A program made the position numbers and the translations under genes. Shown here piece by piece: positions 52,692 through 64,000 of a stretch of 64,000 nucleotides of DNA (positions within the stretch are counted from its first letter, which is position 1; the number at the start of each line of letters is the position of its first letter). Under the pieces are notes generated by a model. The model was given only the letters and a program-made list of their open reading frames with translations. It made no database searches and was not told the DNA's origin. Origin of the DNA: Gymnorhina tibicen (Eukaryota; Chordata; Aves; Passeriformes; Artamidae); the NCBI GenBank assembly GCA_013399875.1, contig VXAZ01000420.1:926616-990615 (forward strand), in the 5' to 3' direction.

Positions 52692-54481
52692 TCCAGCCTT
52701 TTTTTCTCCAAGAGGAGGATCTCCCTTCCACAGCTCCCAAGCTGCAGAGAAAAATACTTAGTTCCAGATGCTTGCAAAGATATTTCTGCAGGATAAAAAG
52801 AGCAGAGCTTTGTTCATCTGACTGTGAAATATAGTGTTTAATTTTAAGATGTGTTTTTATTACTTTTCTTTTTCTCTCAGCTTCACCCATTTTTCCAGGA
52901 AAATAGTAGCAGGAAAAGAAAAAACAGCAGCATTATAGCATTAAATTTGCTTAAAAGAAATGTTCATACTTTCCAGAGTGACTACTGTCAGTTTGGGAAC
53001 GTTGTTTCACCATGCCACCATGGTGTAGAGATTACAGATTAGTACCTGATGTTGTTTTTATGATAGTTGAATGCACATGTTCTCTGAGTTTCAGGAAGCC
53101 TATTTATTGCTGTTTAAATACTTTATATGATTGTGTGGTTTGACTTTTTAAAATTATAAGAAATTTTAAACAGAATTGGGATTTATACAGCAAAACATAC
53201 TCTTTATAAAAGTTTTGGGGCATAGCATAATGTGAGTCTGCCACTTCAAGTATCTCTTGCACAACTGAACTTGGTTAAATACATTCCATATCCAAAGAAT
53301 TTCAAGGCCACGTAGTTGCAAAGGGCCAAGAGCCTGGAATTCTGCAGCTGACAGAGGTGCCCACCTGTGTGTTATTCCAAATAATGCATTTCTGTGGCCT
53401 GCACCTGTTCTGTCAGTGCCATGTGCTTCTGAGAGCAAGTGAATGCTGACGACCTCTTTGTTTTGTACACCGCAATCAGAAATCCCTTAAAATCATTTTC
53501 AACATGTGAATTGCAAAAGTGAACCTTCTGGGATCTGTTTGTTGTAGCTCTATCTGCAAAACTGTGAAGGAATACTCCCTCTGTTAACAAAGTCCATTGT
53601 TTTGCTTTAGTTCCAACACCTGCATGTCTTGGACTGGAAGTATGGCACCTCTAACACTTCCTTGAAGTATTTCTGTGCAATTTACCGTAGCAGTAGTTCC
53701 TCAAGAAATAAGTGTAAAGCTCCAAAAGTACTTGAAAGTGTTTCCTGTTTTTAAAAGGTAAGAGAGAAATAATGGATACATGTTGAGGGAAAACATCTTT
53801 AGCTCATTCAACTCTTTTTCATGCATTCCTACAGGTACAGTGAAGCAGCCAGCCTAGTAGACAGTCATAATGGAAGAACTATGTAGTCAGATTAAAAATC
53901 TTACAATTTTTTGTTTTAAATCAGCCTATTAGTGAGAATCTATTAGACATTAATATTAGTTGAAGTGGTTTTGATATAGATGTAGATACACTTTGTTTTC
54001 CCCAGGTATTATCAATAGATGCCACAGCTGACAGTACGGTTCATCTGTTAGAAGCTGTAAAACAAAGTGATTTATTAAAATATTTTAATGTAGTGTTTTG
54101 AGATATTTTTTGTGCAGTAAAATTCCCATTCTGACTCACACTATGATTTCATTTTCATTTTTCCACATCTCACAGGAGTGGTTTTAAAGATTCTCCATTA
54201 GTGTGATTTTGCACAGTTAAAGCTAGTGTTAAGAAACAAAACAAAAATTAAATACAGGTTTTTTTTCTTTTTTTTAAGCCATTGCAGTGTTATTTGGCTT
54301 TGAAACAGGTCAAAATACTTGGATTTACTGTTTGTTTTCTTCAGATCTTTCCTATGTCTAACCTGCAATCATATTATGATACCTGCTATAAAGCTGATGC
54401 ACATTATTTTAAAATACATATACAAGTTTTTTCAGATAATAATTCTTTATGCCTGTGACACTGAGGGTTTTTGCCTACATA

Positions 54482-54740
54482 AATAAATATGGGATCATCT
54501 TGTATCTAAAAGTTGTCATCCATCACTTGCCAGATTCTTTCCAGTTAGGTATTTGAATCAGTAGCTCAGCTGTTACCATAATATTCTTCCTCTGAAGAAT
54601 GTTTAGTGAAGAGAAGAGACATTGCCTATTATCAGCACTGCATTTTGCTACATGTTCCATGGTGTCTCAAAAGTTCTGTGATTTGAGCCATTAACTGTTA
54701 ATAAAAGAAACCCATGAGCAGTATCTTATTTCTAAATAAA
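54482..54740 (+). promoter_or_regulatory. GPATCH2: Alternative poly(A) signal candidates
   Basis: Canonical AATAAA hexamers lie at 54482-54487, 54700-54705 and 54735-54740. Any of them might end a minor share of GPATCH2 transcripts. None has as clear a GU/U-rich downstream element as the pair at 54903. Confidence 0.4.
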
Positions 54741-54902
54741 TATTTGTCGAAGTCAGAGAAGCATTATCAATATGCTCATTTTAACAAGTTTGTCCCTGCA
54801 TTTGTCTTTCTGCAATTAGGTCAATAATGGGTGTAGAACAGCAGTAAATAGCTAAATAATATGTATAGAATGCTTTGCTTTAACAACACAAATGCAAGAT
54901 GA

Positions 54903-54950
54903 AATAAAATAAATAGACTCAATTCTTCATGGGCTTTGTATGTTCTTTTC
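54903..54950 (+). terminator. GPATCH2: Probable main GPATCH2 polyadenylation site
   Basis: Two AATAAA hexamers overlap by one base (54903-54908 and 54908-54913). About 20 bases later comes GGCTTTGTATGTTCTTTTCT, a classical GU/U-rich downstream element. Cleavage would be expected near 54920-54930. This is the best signal combination downstream of the GPATCH2 stop codon. Confidence 0.6.
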
Positions 54951-57112
54951 TTTAAACTGGCCTTTTCACTAGTGTTGTTACTGCACAGGTGAGTACAAAA
55001 ACATGCTGTTTCTGAAAATACAATTAAAGTGGCTAATATTGTGTACCAAGCAAGTGCATACTATGTTAAAGCTATTACACTACCTTTTATGTACCTTTTT
55101 ACTAGAACTTCTTTCCTAGGTTATTATTATCCAGCTGAAGAGGTTACACCACAATGTCAGGAAATGCCTCGTTTAAGATGTTTGCAGTGCTTTTGTTATC
55201 ATATTCTTCTAAGACTTCTAAATGCAAGTTCCCTTCACTCCTTAGGTATGTGTGTACTTTGATAACCGTGACAGGGCCTTGTGCTTTCTCTTCAAACAGT
55301 TCTCCAGAATTGTTCCTCCAAGGAAAACTCACACAACCCTTGTTTTATTTTCCCTCTCCCCGTGCTCCCAAGGCACTTTCGGTAGAGGCATATCAGAAAT
55401 GGGAATCCTTTCCCTCTTACTCTTAAATCAAGAAACTTTCTAATTAGACTTCCATCCCTAGCAGAGTTTTCAGGAGCAGTGGGTTAGCACTTAGCACACA
55501 TTTACTTGCAACTTAGCACACTAAGTTTTTTGGGCTTCTTAGGAATCTCTTCTGTCCTACAACAAAACAGATATTGGAGCTATTTTGACCGTGATGCTAT
55601 ATTGCTTGAATTTGAATATTCAATCATTAAGTAAAAGGCTGAAAATCACTGAGATTATGTAAACTTGATCTCCCCCACCAATGAGAACGGTGTTTTTTAA
55701 CAGCTATGAAAAGTGGTTTAAATTAATATGAGGTATTCCATCTATAGAAAGTTGTTATTTTGGCCTGTTTATAACATTGCTATGTTGAATTTAAGTACTG
55801 GGGAGTTTGACTTCTGAAACTCTGAATATAAGTCACTAGCCTCTGAGGGATGTATGTGTTATTGTAATATACTTACACTGATAAAATAAGTGAGTTTATT
55901 GAAATATCATTCAGAATATTTAATCATAGATACGCTCATTTTAATTGTGCCTTGTTCACAGTGTTGTTTTTCATCCTTAATATTTGTCTGTTTTTCTGAA
56001 AAATTGCAGTCCTGTGTATGTTTTTAAGTGATAATCTCTTGAAGCATCATCTCTTGTATGTGCCAGGTGATGCCACTCAAGATTTTCTATCATTTCTACT
56101 ACTCTACAGAAGTTGCTTTTCCAGCCCCTTCTTAGGACAGTTTCCTGAAGGGGCACCTGTTGACTTCATTAGTTGTAAGAGATTTTGACACTGAGAACTT
56201 GAAATTTCTTTGTCCTTGGGCAGGCTATTGTGTTGGTCCCTCTCCTTCCTGTGGCCCCAAGTCAGTGGAAGATTTGTAATACTTTGTGCACATATCTCCC
56301 ATTGGCTTCAAGATGTGAAGTACTACTTAAGTCTAAAAATAAGCAGCATGGGAGCATTTGCAGACTGAGGCCGTGACTTTCTTCCTGGTAAAAGATATGG
56401 GCCCTAAATTTTCCATGGCATCAGAGTTCCCTCAGATCCCGGCTGCCCGTTTGCGGGATTGTGCTGGCTCATCTTCAGCACTGAGCTCTTCTCAAGCTGC
56501 TGTTTGGCTGCTGTAATGAACAGGTTGGCTGGTGAGTAATGTCAGCCTGTTCATCCTTTCAGTACCCATGGCAATACATCCCAGCAGCGTGGGGAGTCAG
56601 GCTGCCATGTCAGCCTGGAATATCTTGATTTTGCACAGTTCAAAATAAGGCACAGCAAACCATTCATATACAGTTGTCAGGTTAGCATTGGGGAGGTGAT
56701 TCTGTAGGTGTGATGTGGTCCTTTTTTTTCTATTCAAAAAGGATATAGCAGAAAAGTAAAAATTACAGGTAATGGGAGGGAACCAAAATCACTTCTGAAG
56801 CTGTAATACAATGAGAAATTTGAAATTTCTTAAATTTAGGGGCAGATGAGTAAGGGAAGTTATGCATCACATATGCACAGAAAGAAAACGTAAATGTTGC
56901 AAGTAATATTTTCTCTAATTTACAAAAAAGAAATCAGTGTTTGGCAAAACAGGCTCAGCATTTTGACCCACCATTGAAGAATTGTGGAGGTTTTAATGCC
57001 TGAGGTAAGTTAAACTTCTCACGCATTTACTACTTTGAATCCTACAAACTTTCTCAGTGAGTCAGCTTATTCTACACCTTTCCACACTCAGACTTTGTCC
57101 ATCTTTTTCTTA

Positions 57113-57562
57113 AGCTGCTTTATTGTTGGTTCTGGACCTCAAATTGCTCCCTGCATGTCCATTCCCATGAGTTTTGTTTTCTTTTTTAAATGAGGTGTGG
57201 TTTTTTTCATCCACTTCCTTGGAAGTTGCCTGTAATGTTGTTTCAACTTTATCCTGTAAGGTAGATTTGAATAGTTCAAGGAGTTTCTTTGAAAAATCAG
57301 CACAAATGGCTTCTGGTTTTTCCTCCCATAAAATGTTTCTACATTTCTTTGATGTCTCTAAAGACCCCTACTGCTGTTCACCATTGCTTTCTCTCTTCCA
57401 CAAACTTGGCTGTTTTCTTAGAAAATACTGTGGTGGAGGGCACAGGAATTTTTCTGGTTGCATTTGCAAGTGTGCAGATTTTCAATTTTGTGCGTTTGGT
57501 TTCAAGTCCTCAGAACTGAGTTTGAATTCCTCGTGTTGCTTTATTTTTTTCAAAAGTTCCAT
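57113..57562 (-). pseudogene. Possible decayed coding sequence, family unknown
   Basis: On the - strand a frame from ATG at 57562-57560 reads MELLKKIKQHEEFKLSSEDL. It hits a stop near 57484, where a one-base shift continues as KLKICTLANATRKIPVPSTT then VFSKKTAKFVEERKQW to a TGA at 57380. After further stops, an 85-codon open stretch (57367-57113) reads with Lys/Glu-rich, amphipathic character, including DFSKKLLELFKSTLQDKVET. This looks like a broken protein-coding remnant, perhaps a retrocopy. I do not recognise the parent. The + strand is T-rich here, which by itself yields Lys-rich minus-strand translations and also a 145-codon + frame, so chance is a real alternative. Confidence 0.25.
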
Positions 57563-58924
57563 CTTATCTAGATGTTCTGCTTATTGTGAAAAAAGCGGAG
57601 TGTTTATCTAAAATTTTTTAGATGCCAGACACTCAGTAAATGTGGTGCTGGCCTTCACACTTCCCCTAGTAACAAATATGATCTGCAGCATAAACCATAC
57701 ATATGTAAATACAGGATGCAAAAAGCTGTTGAGTGAGAATGCCAGTGATACTCAGTATGTTAATTTGGATTAAACTCAAATAGTTTCACTGTCTGGAAGA
57801 ACAGTTTACAGATTTCTTTTTTATCTGCCCTGGTATGCCTTATTACTGAAATTAGAGATTTTGAGAGTGAGCCAATAATGATTTTAAGGGTTTTCCTAAT
57901 GTGATGTAAATAATAAGTAACACAATTACCTAGTTGCCTTTATACTCACTGTAGTGTGTAAGCTGATTTGTTTTTCATCTTCTTTTGTCAATGAGCATGT
58001 GAATTGCAGTTTCTGCTAACTGAGTTTAGACAGTTTCTATCCATTGCCCATAAAGATAGGTCAGCTGCTAAACAGTAGCTCTTGCCCAGGAATTTTATAG
58101 AACAAGAGATCTGGATAGGAATTATGCCACTGGCAAAAGTGTTGGAATAGGAAGATACCTCTATGTTGTACCTACCTGCAGTTTTCCCGGTAAGCACTGG
58201 GTCTTCCTTAGTAAAGGTTCACAGAGAAAGGTGTAGGGAATCAGACCTGTAACCTGGAGTCTCAGGATTTGATACCTGTTTTATTGTTACTGCTAATATT
58301 AGGAGTATTCCGCTCACAGATAGGTTCCCTCTTAAACATCCAGGGCTGTGAATGGACACCATCCAGGAGAGCTGGTAGTAGAGGCACTTTGCACTGAGTA
58401 GGCTACCTCAGGTGCTGACTCCCTCTTGGGCTTTCTTTTAAAAGAATAAATCCTGAAAATCCTGATTTTGCACTATGGTCAGCCACTTCAGAGGAAAAAG
58501 ATCTGCTCCTTAGAATCAAGGTATTCTCATATGAGATCTAGACTCTATATTCATCAAAAAAAGTAAAAAATTTTGTGTCAGATAATGTTTATTCAGCAAA
58601 ATGAAGTGGTTTGTGGAATTGTGCTTTTTCTGATAAACTGCAGCCCAAGACACAGTGTATTCCATGGGTTAATCAGAGACTAAATTACCCTAGTCTTCAG
58701 TTCTGGGTTACCAGTCCTTCTCCATAGCCTCAGATACTGTCTCCCTTCTGGAAAATTAAAGAACCTGGAAGCCTTGACAGTGTGAGGCCCCTGAAACCTT
58801 ACTGGCTTCAGGCCCTGCAGAGGTCTCCCAAAGTACCTCCAAACTTGAATGGTCCCCATCACAGAGCAAAGAACTGGAAAATCTGAAATCACACTGTGGC
58901 TTTTGTAGTTCTAGTATGCATCAA

Positions 58925-59194
58925 TCATTGGAGGCTTCCCTTACAGCAGTTTCCGTGCTTCCAGCTCAGAAGGATGTGTTTTGGGAGGCTGGGGAGACAG
59001 GGATGGCCAGGCTTCTTGCTGGGGAGCTGCAGGCTGGGCAGGTCTAGAGGCTCCAGGTACACAGCAAGGAGCACCATCTCAATAAAGTGTGTTTTGGACA
59101 ACACATTCTTGCTCCTCAGCTTCTTTTGGAGTTGTCGGAATGTCCTGTGAAGAACAGCATCCAAGGCAACTTTCGCTTCTGATTTAAAGAAGGA
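58925..59194 (-). pseudogene. Possible decayed coding sequence, family unknown
   Basis: A 90-codon open frame on the - strand (stop at 58927-58925) begins SFFKSEAKVALDAVLHRTFR and continues QLQKKLRSKNVLSKTHFIEM, with a helical, protein-like first half and a Pro/Leu-rich second half. Base composition is less AT-rich than around it. No start codon in context, no splice sites and no family were recognised. It could belong to the same old locus as the neighbouring minus-strand remnants, or be chance. Confidence 0.2.
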
Positions 59195-60608
59195 TCAGCA
59201 CATCTCGGTTTCTGAGACGTTAGCAGTAATGTCCTGGTAAATGAATGGTAAGTACAGGTTTGGACTTCCCAGAAGGGTCATCATGGAGTTTGTAGCCACT
59301 GCTGTGGGATTTTGTGCCAGGCACAGGCTGCCATTTCACCAGCCATCTAAGAGGTTCATGCACTTCAATTTAGGATTGGTTATAGATGGAGATTTTTAGG
59401 CAGTGTTTTGAGAAAGATCACTTACAAGACTGAATTGTACTGGACCATGACAAAAAGGTTACAATGTCATAGCAAGGGAAGTATTCTGTAATGATTTTTG
59501 TCACCATTCGGGATAGTGGATCTTTGAATATTTTTGGCCAGAACCGCATCCCTTTTCTGTCTTTGGACCTGGTTAATCAAAAAAAGCAAACCTAAAAAAA
59601 GAAAAAAAATGGGGTTTACTGTGTTGATGAGAAAATTATTTGCGTGCTTCTGTCTACACAAACAAACACGTGCATGCATAGAGGTATACATCTCTACAAA
59701 GAACAATGTCATACATAAAATAATGAAAACAATGGTTAAATACTGGGCCTTTTGGTACATGACCACCCCATGACCCTCACAGAAGTGTGACAAAACCTCT
59801 GGTTCTGCTGAGCCTGCCTTGCTTAAAGGGTGTGTTGCTTCTGTGAAAGTCAATAAATCTACAATGTATTGTTTCATATTCTGTCTTTATGTAAACCTAA
59901 CCAGGTTTTTTAGTTGTCTTCTTCCTAATCAGTGGTAAAGTGCATTTAATAGCTCACTTAAGGTGTCATCCATTACTATGAGTTACTGTTAGAACTAATT
60001 AATAGAGCTGAAATTATTTTGTAATGAGAAATTGAAGTATTGCACTGTTGAAAAAAAATTACCATTCATAGCTAATTAACGTTTAACAATGCAAATAAGC
60101 TGATAATTATTTTTCAAGCCATAGAAAAATTCTGTGACATTTTATATACTACCTTTTTGATCTTAATTGTTTCTGAAAAATACCTTTAGAGATAAATAGT
60201 CTGAAGAAAATTCCCTGGATAAAAGGCATATTCTGAAGTGCACAATGAATGAAAGCTCTCCTTTTGTTTGTGTGGGGCTGTATTCAGCAGCTATTTCTCC
60301 CTGTAAATACTGATGAAGTGAAGGCAAAATTAAGGGTCACAAAGTCAGGTGGAAGAAGAAATTATGTGGGGTCTTGGGGAAAACTTCCTGACTGCTCCAA
60401 ATCAGCCATTCTTCTCTTTGGCTGCTGTAGATCCTATAAATGTGGCCCTGATGGGCTGAGATCCTTTGGATCCTTCACGAGAGAAGATGGTAACAAGTGA
60501 ACACAAAATTCGCAACTGTTTTTAGGTCATATGTGTGGTAAAGGAATGCAGAAACAAAGCAGAAAACTGAGTCTGACCTTGTATAGCAGCGTGTGGCATG
60601 TGAGATCA

Positions 60609-60821
60609 CAGTCCCCCAGAAGTCGAGATTTCATCGCTTAGGATGTTACTTGAAGCAGGAGTTTTCAAAGGAAACACTGAATTGGCAGTGTCCTTTTAGG
60701 CGCCCAGCGTGATGCCACAGGCATCGCCTGCTGACCAGGCAGGAGCCACTGCAGGCACAGCTGAAGTTTTCTTCCATTCTGTGTCATTTTCCACCCATTT
60801 TTCACAGTCCGAGGCAATATT
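60609..60821 (-). pseudogene. Possible decayed coding sequence, family unknown
   Basis: A - strand frame reads NIASDCEKWVENDTEWKKTS then AVPAVAPAWSAGDACGITLG to a TAA near 60698, then continues in the same frame as KDTANSVFPLKTPASSNILS to a TGA at 60608-60606. The composition is protein-like (acidic/Trp-rich, then Ser/Pro-rich) and an in-frame stop interrupts it. The parent family is not recognised. Confidence 0.2.
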
Positions 60822-63800
60822 AAAATCTGTTCTGCACTGGCACAAGTGGCCAGTCTCGTCACTGTTAATCTTGGTAAATTAAATACGCTTTTACCGTGCC
60901 CTGATTTTTATCCTAACTTTGTAACCTTTGTTGTATTTTAGTATGTCAGTTTAATGCAACAAAAACTTATTTTTATCACAAGTTTTCCTGAAAGTGTTCA
61001 GGTTTTGGCGGTAGGTTTTTTTGAGTCAATTGGCAATAAATACTATTTTATTTAGCAGATAATATGTAATCAGCTGGCAAGGGAATCATAGGGGCTCCTG
61101 ATTGTGTCCTACTAAACACAGACACATTATACACCTGGTGTTTTTAAGTGTATCCCTATTTCTCTTCAGCAAGACGCTGTTACCAGCTGCCAAGGGTGTG
61201 GTCTGCTCTTGCCAATTTTTTACCTTTTTATCCATACATTAGAGTTGTCTTCTGCCTTCAAATTGTCAAATAGCATAAGTCATCTAGACACCACTCACAC
61301 TGCCACAGAAGAGCATTCCTTGACAGTTCTTAAATTTTCCAACAGAACACAGAGTGGTTTTTGTCATCCTGCCCTCAGATACTTGTTCTTCCTCACTGTG
61401 AACCTTTTCTCCAGGACTGTCCACCACTGCTTTTTACATGTTGAACTGGAATCAACCCATCTTCCTTGGAAATGCATTTCAATTTTTATGTTGGTTTAGA
61501 CCTCAGATAAGGCCTTGTGGTCATGCCCTGTATAATCTGAGAGTTTCCTGTAATACCATATGTTTTGCTGAAAGCCACCACATCTGTTTGTGTATTATCC
61601 TGCAAAATTTTTGCCTGGAAAACATCACCTAATTCCGGTGTCCGATGCCAGAGGAAAGGGGGAAAAAACAGTGAAGGTAATGTTTTATTTTATTAATTTG
61701 TTTAATTATTCTAAATTGATATTATTCATTGATGAAAGACAAGTTCTGAGTCAAGACTTCCAAAAGTTTAGTGTTGACAGAATTGAGCCTGTGAACCAGG
61801 TTTATCCTTTGGTCTGCACGTGAGTCATGTAACCTCTTAAAACAGGGGAAATGCTTGTAGGCCAGCAGCAGGTTACTGTGCCACGGTTTTCCTGCCATCA
61901 GAAATGTTTGGAACAGCACTTGATGATGTTTTCACCATCCTGTATGCTGATTTAATAATTAAAGTACTAAACTCATTCCACAGGTAAGCCTGTCTTTGGT
62001 CAGTATTTTATACAAGTTCACATTAAATGTTTAATAGCTGGTGTGGTTGAAGGGTGTGACTTTAAGGATTCTGTTGCCAGCTTTGATTCATGTTACTATG
62101 AGGCCCTACCTGGGTAGTTTCCGTATCCATTGAGTCATCCCAAGTCCTGCTTTTCGTTCCCTCCAGGACCAAGCACATGCTTGTTGGCCACCTCTGCTTT
62201 GGACCTCTGGCAATCATTTTTCCTTCTTGGCTCAGAACAGTTACTAATGATAATTTGAGCACCTCTTGGTGTAAAATTTGTGGGTATTTCACAATTGAAC
62301 GTTTTTTCATATTTTAATAGATATTTGAGAAATGTAGTATGAGAAGTAATGCTTTCAGCAGTTTTATTCTCGTCAGTCTCCTGTTGTGTTTATCACCATC
62401 CAATGATGGTGTCTGAAAACCTTCCCCTGTGTGTTACAGAGCAGTGAAGCAATTTAGAGAGGAAGGCTTTCAGGGCAGTTCGTAGCTGAAGCACACAGAT
62501 CTTTGCAACTCGCACCTCTACTGCAGCCATAAAATATGAAATGTCTTAAGGTGTGGGCTTAATTGTCGCAATTCAGAGTACACACCACAGAGCGTGGATG
62601 CTTTCAAACATTTAAATTTCTGAAGACATCAATACAAAAGACGGGGGGAGGCTGAGAGGCTTTCCTGTAGCGGCTCTCACGCGCTTGTGTTTCTCCATCA
62701 CGCCCGTTAACAACTACACGAGAGAAACAAGCAGCAGATTTTTTTTCCACTCCGCGAGTAATTGTCTGCACAGCAGTGACAGATGTGCAATATAGCAGCT
62801 TCTTCAGGAAAAAATTAACAGTTTGTCCAGCATGTCAGCTCGCTCTTTTTAGTGCTTTGGAGGTCTTGGCCCCATTATGGATGATTTAGAAATTGAGGCA
62901 AGCTAAGACCAGCTGCCTGGGTTGAAAGCCTTAGTTAGTAGCCCTCATCTGCATTCCAGTATTCACTTACATCTAGAAATTGGTAGGGCCCCTCTGGCCA
63001 CAAGATGAGTATGGGCTGACAATGCCTTGATTTGTTGAGAGAGAGAATAAATGGGTTTTTCAGAAGATGAGGAAATATCACCATTACTGGCCAATTTACA
63101 GCGTTTTATCTGTTCTTCAAACATGTCACTTTTGTTATTGTTGCATGGTAATTACATAGTGAAACGGAAAGAAAACAAATTCTGGTTACATATTCAGATG
63201 GATTGCAAAATCATATAATCCTGATAAATGCCCATTTATGATACACACGGATGAAAGGTTCATTTTAATTTTGAATAGCTAGCACAGCCATAAATAGGAT
63301 ATAGGATTAGATCCCACAGAATCTGATTACCTAAAAGCAAATAGTATTTTTCTTCACTTTTTTCATAACCAGGAAATTCTGTGTGTGCAGGGTATTTAAA
63401 TAAGCAGGTTTTCCACTAAAATATATGAAGTATATAGTTCAATAATTTCTATATTTTAAATATAATAATTTAGGACTATTCATCTAAGTCTTTTCTGAAG
63501 TACTCATTTGTAAAAAGACATCAACCCACCAATACTGCTGAGAAAGATATCTCACAGCTGTACCCTGTTGCAGGCTGTACATTTATGACAAATAGAAGAA
63601 GCTTTGCTTCTCAGGTATCTAGTGCAACAAAGCAAAGGATGGTCAGTATTGGGCATTTATAGGGAATGGCAACTGTTAGACCTTCATAATTGTTTTAAAC
63701 AAAGTTTCCAGGCAAATCATGAATTTAAAAAGCAAGTTCTGACAAAACACCAGGCAGCTTTAATTTTGGCAGTAGCTTTCACACATGAAATAAAATACAG

Positions 63801-64000
63801 TAAGCTCCATTTTCCTCAATGGAAAGGCACAGGGAAAGGAGGAGTGGTGTGAAAATACATGCATAGATTAGCAGAAATCTGGACAATTGATTCCTGATCA
63901 TTTAAGAAAAGAAACTGCTTTGTAAAGCTATCTTCTTCATAGAACATTAGTGTCCATCTTCATGAGGTGAGATGTTGTTTCCTCAGCTTTAGGGAGGGCT

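Larger units (their letters stand above)
51359..54930 (+). other. GPATCH2: GPATCH2 3' UTR (inferred extent)
   Basis: No conserved coding sequence follows the TGA. The stretch carries a 36-base pure purine tract (51409-51444), scattered ATTTA-type elements and several AATAAA hexamers near its far end. The 3' limit is set by the double AATAAA at 54903-54913. Length of about 3.5 kb is inferred, not shown; earlier hexamers at 54482, 54700 and 54735 could give slightly shorter ends. The short open frames inside it look like chance. Confidence 0.6.
54931..64000. other. Intergenic region downstream of GPATCH2
   Basis: No intact gene is recognisable. In human the next gene in the direction of GPATCH2 transcription is ESRRG, which has a very large 5' region with several non-coding exons. 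I recognise no nuclear-receptor coding exon here. The region includes coding-like, stop-interrupted stretches on the - strand (57113-57562, 58925-59194, 60609-60821) and a less AT-rich, repeat-poor block at about 62440-63400. I found no CR1 fragment, tRNA or CpG island in it. Confidence 0.6.

Noticed and set aside
57174..57611. 145-codon open frame on the + strand
   Set aside because: Its Phe/Ser/Cys-rich product is what a T-rich strand gives when the opposite strand is Lys/Glu-rich. No domain, start context or splice sites support it.
59467..59877. 136-codon minus-strand frame with two hydrophobic segments like a membrane protein
   Set aside because: The hydrophobic parts come from A-rich low-complexity sequence on the + strand; no family was recognised and no start context is convincing.

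Overview
This is an AT-rich vertebrate window, most likely from a bird or at least a sauropsid. The evidence is several decayed CR1 LINE 3' ends (some with the typical terminal ATTCTATT-like motif), short exons separated by multi-kilobase GT-AG introns, and an almost total lack of long open reading frames. Nothing looks bacterial, viral or plasmid-derived.

The one protein-coding gene I can identify is the 3' half of GPATCH2 (G-patch domain-containing protein 2) on the + strand. Five coding exons are visible: 19696-19760, 22408-22447, 25083-25153, 39090-39172 and 51189-51358 (TGA at 51356-51358). Their phases join without a break to give 142 residues, which match my memory of the C-terminal part of mammalian GPATCH2. 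The run ends in a complete G-patch, the motif family that activates DEAH-box helicases such as DHX15. The 5' coding exons lie upstream of the window; bases 1-19695 look intronic. The 3' UTR probably runs from 51359 to about 54.93 kb, where two overlapping AATAAA signals are followed by a GU/U-rich stretch.

Region by region: 1-19695 is intron with four CR1 fragments; 19761-39089 is intron, including a perfect 31-bp-arm inverted repeat at 32441-32505 and a segment near 36-37.2 kb with regulatory-looking sequence; 39173-51188 is intron with one CR1 tail; 51189-54930 is the terminal exon; 54930-64000 is intergenic. In other vertebrates the gene downstream of GPATCH2 is ESRRG, so this last part may be flank of ESRRG, but no ESRRG exon was recognised. 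The intergenic part holds several coding-like stretches on the - strand, interrupted by stops and a frameshift. These could be an old pseudogene or chance.

I found no novel biological system. The best items for a second look are the fresh-looking palindrome (a probable template-switch mutation), the short avian-type C-terminus of GPATCH2, the coding-like minus-strand remnants at 57-61 kb, and a few candidate conserved non-coding elements. No tRNA, rRNA, CRISPR array or intact mobile element was seen.
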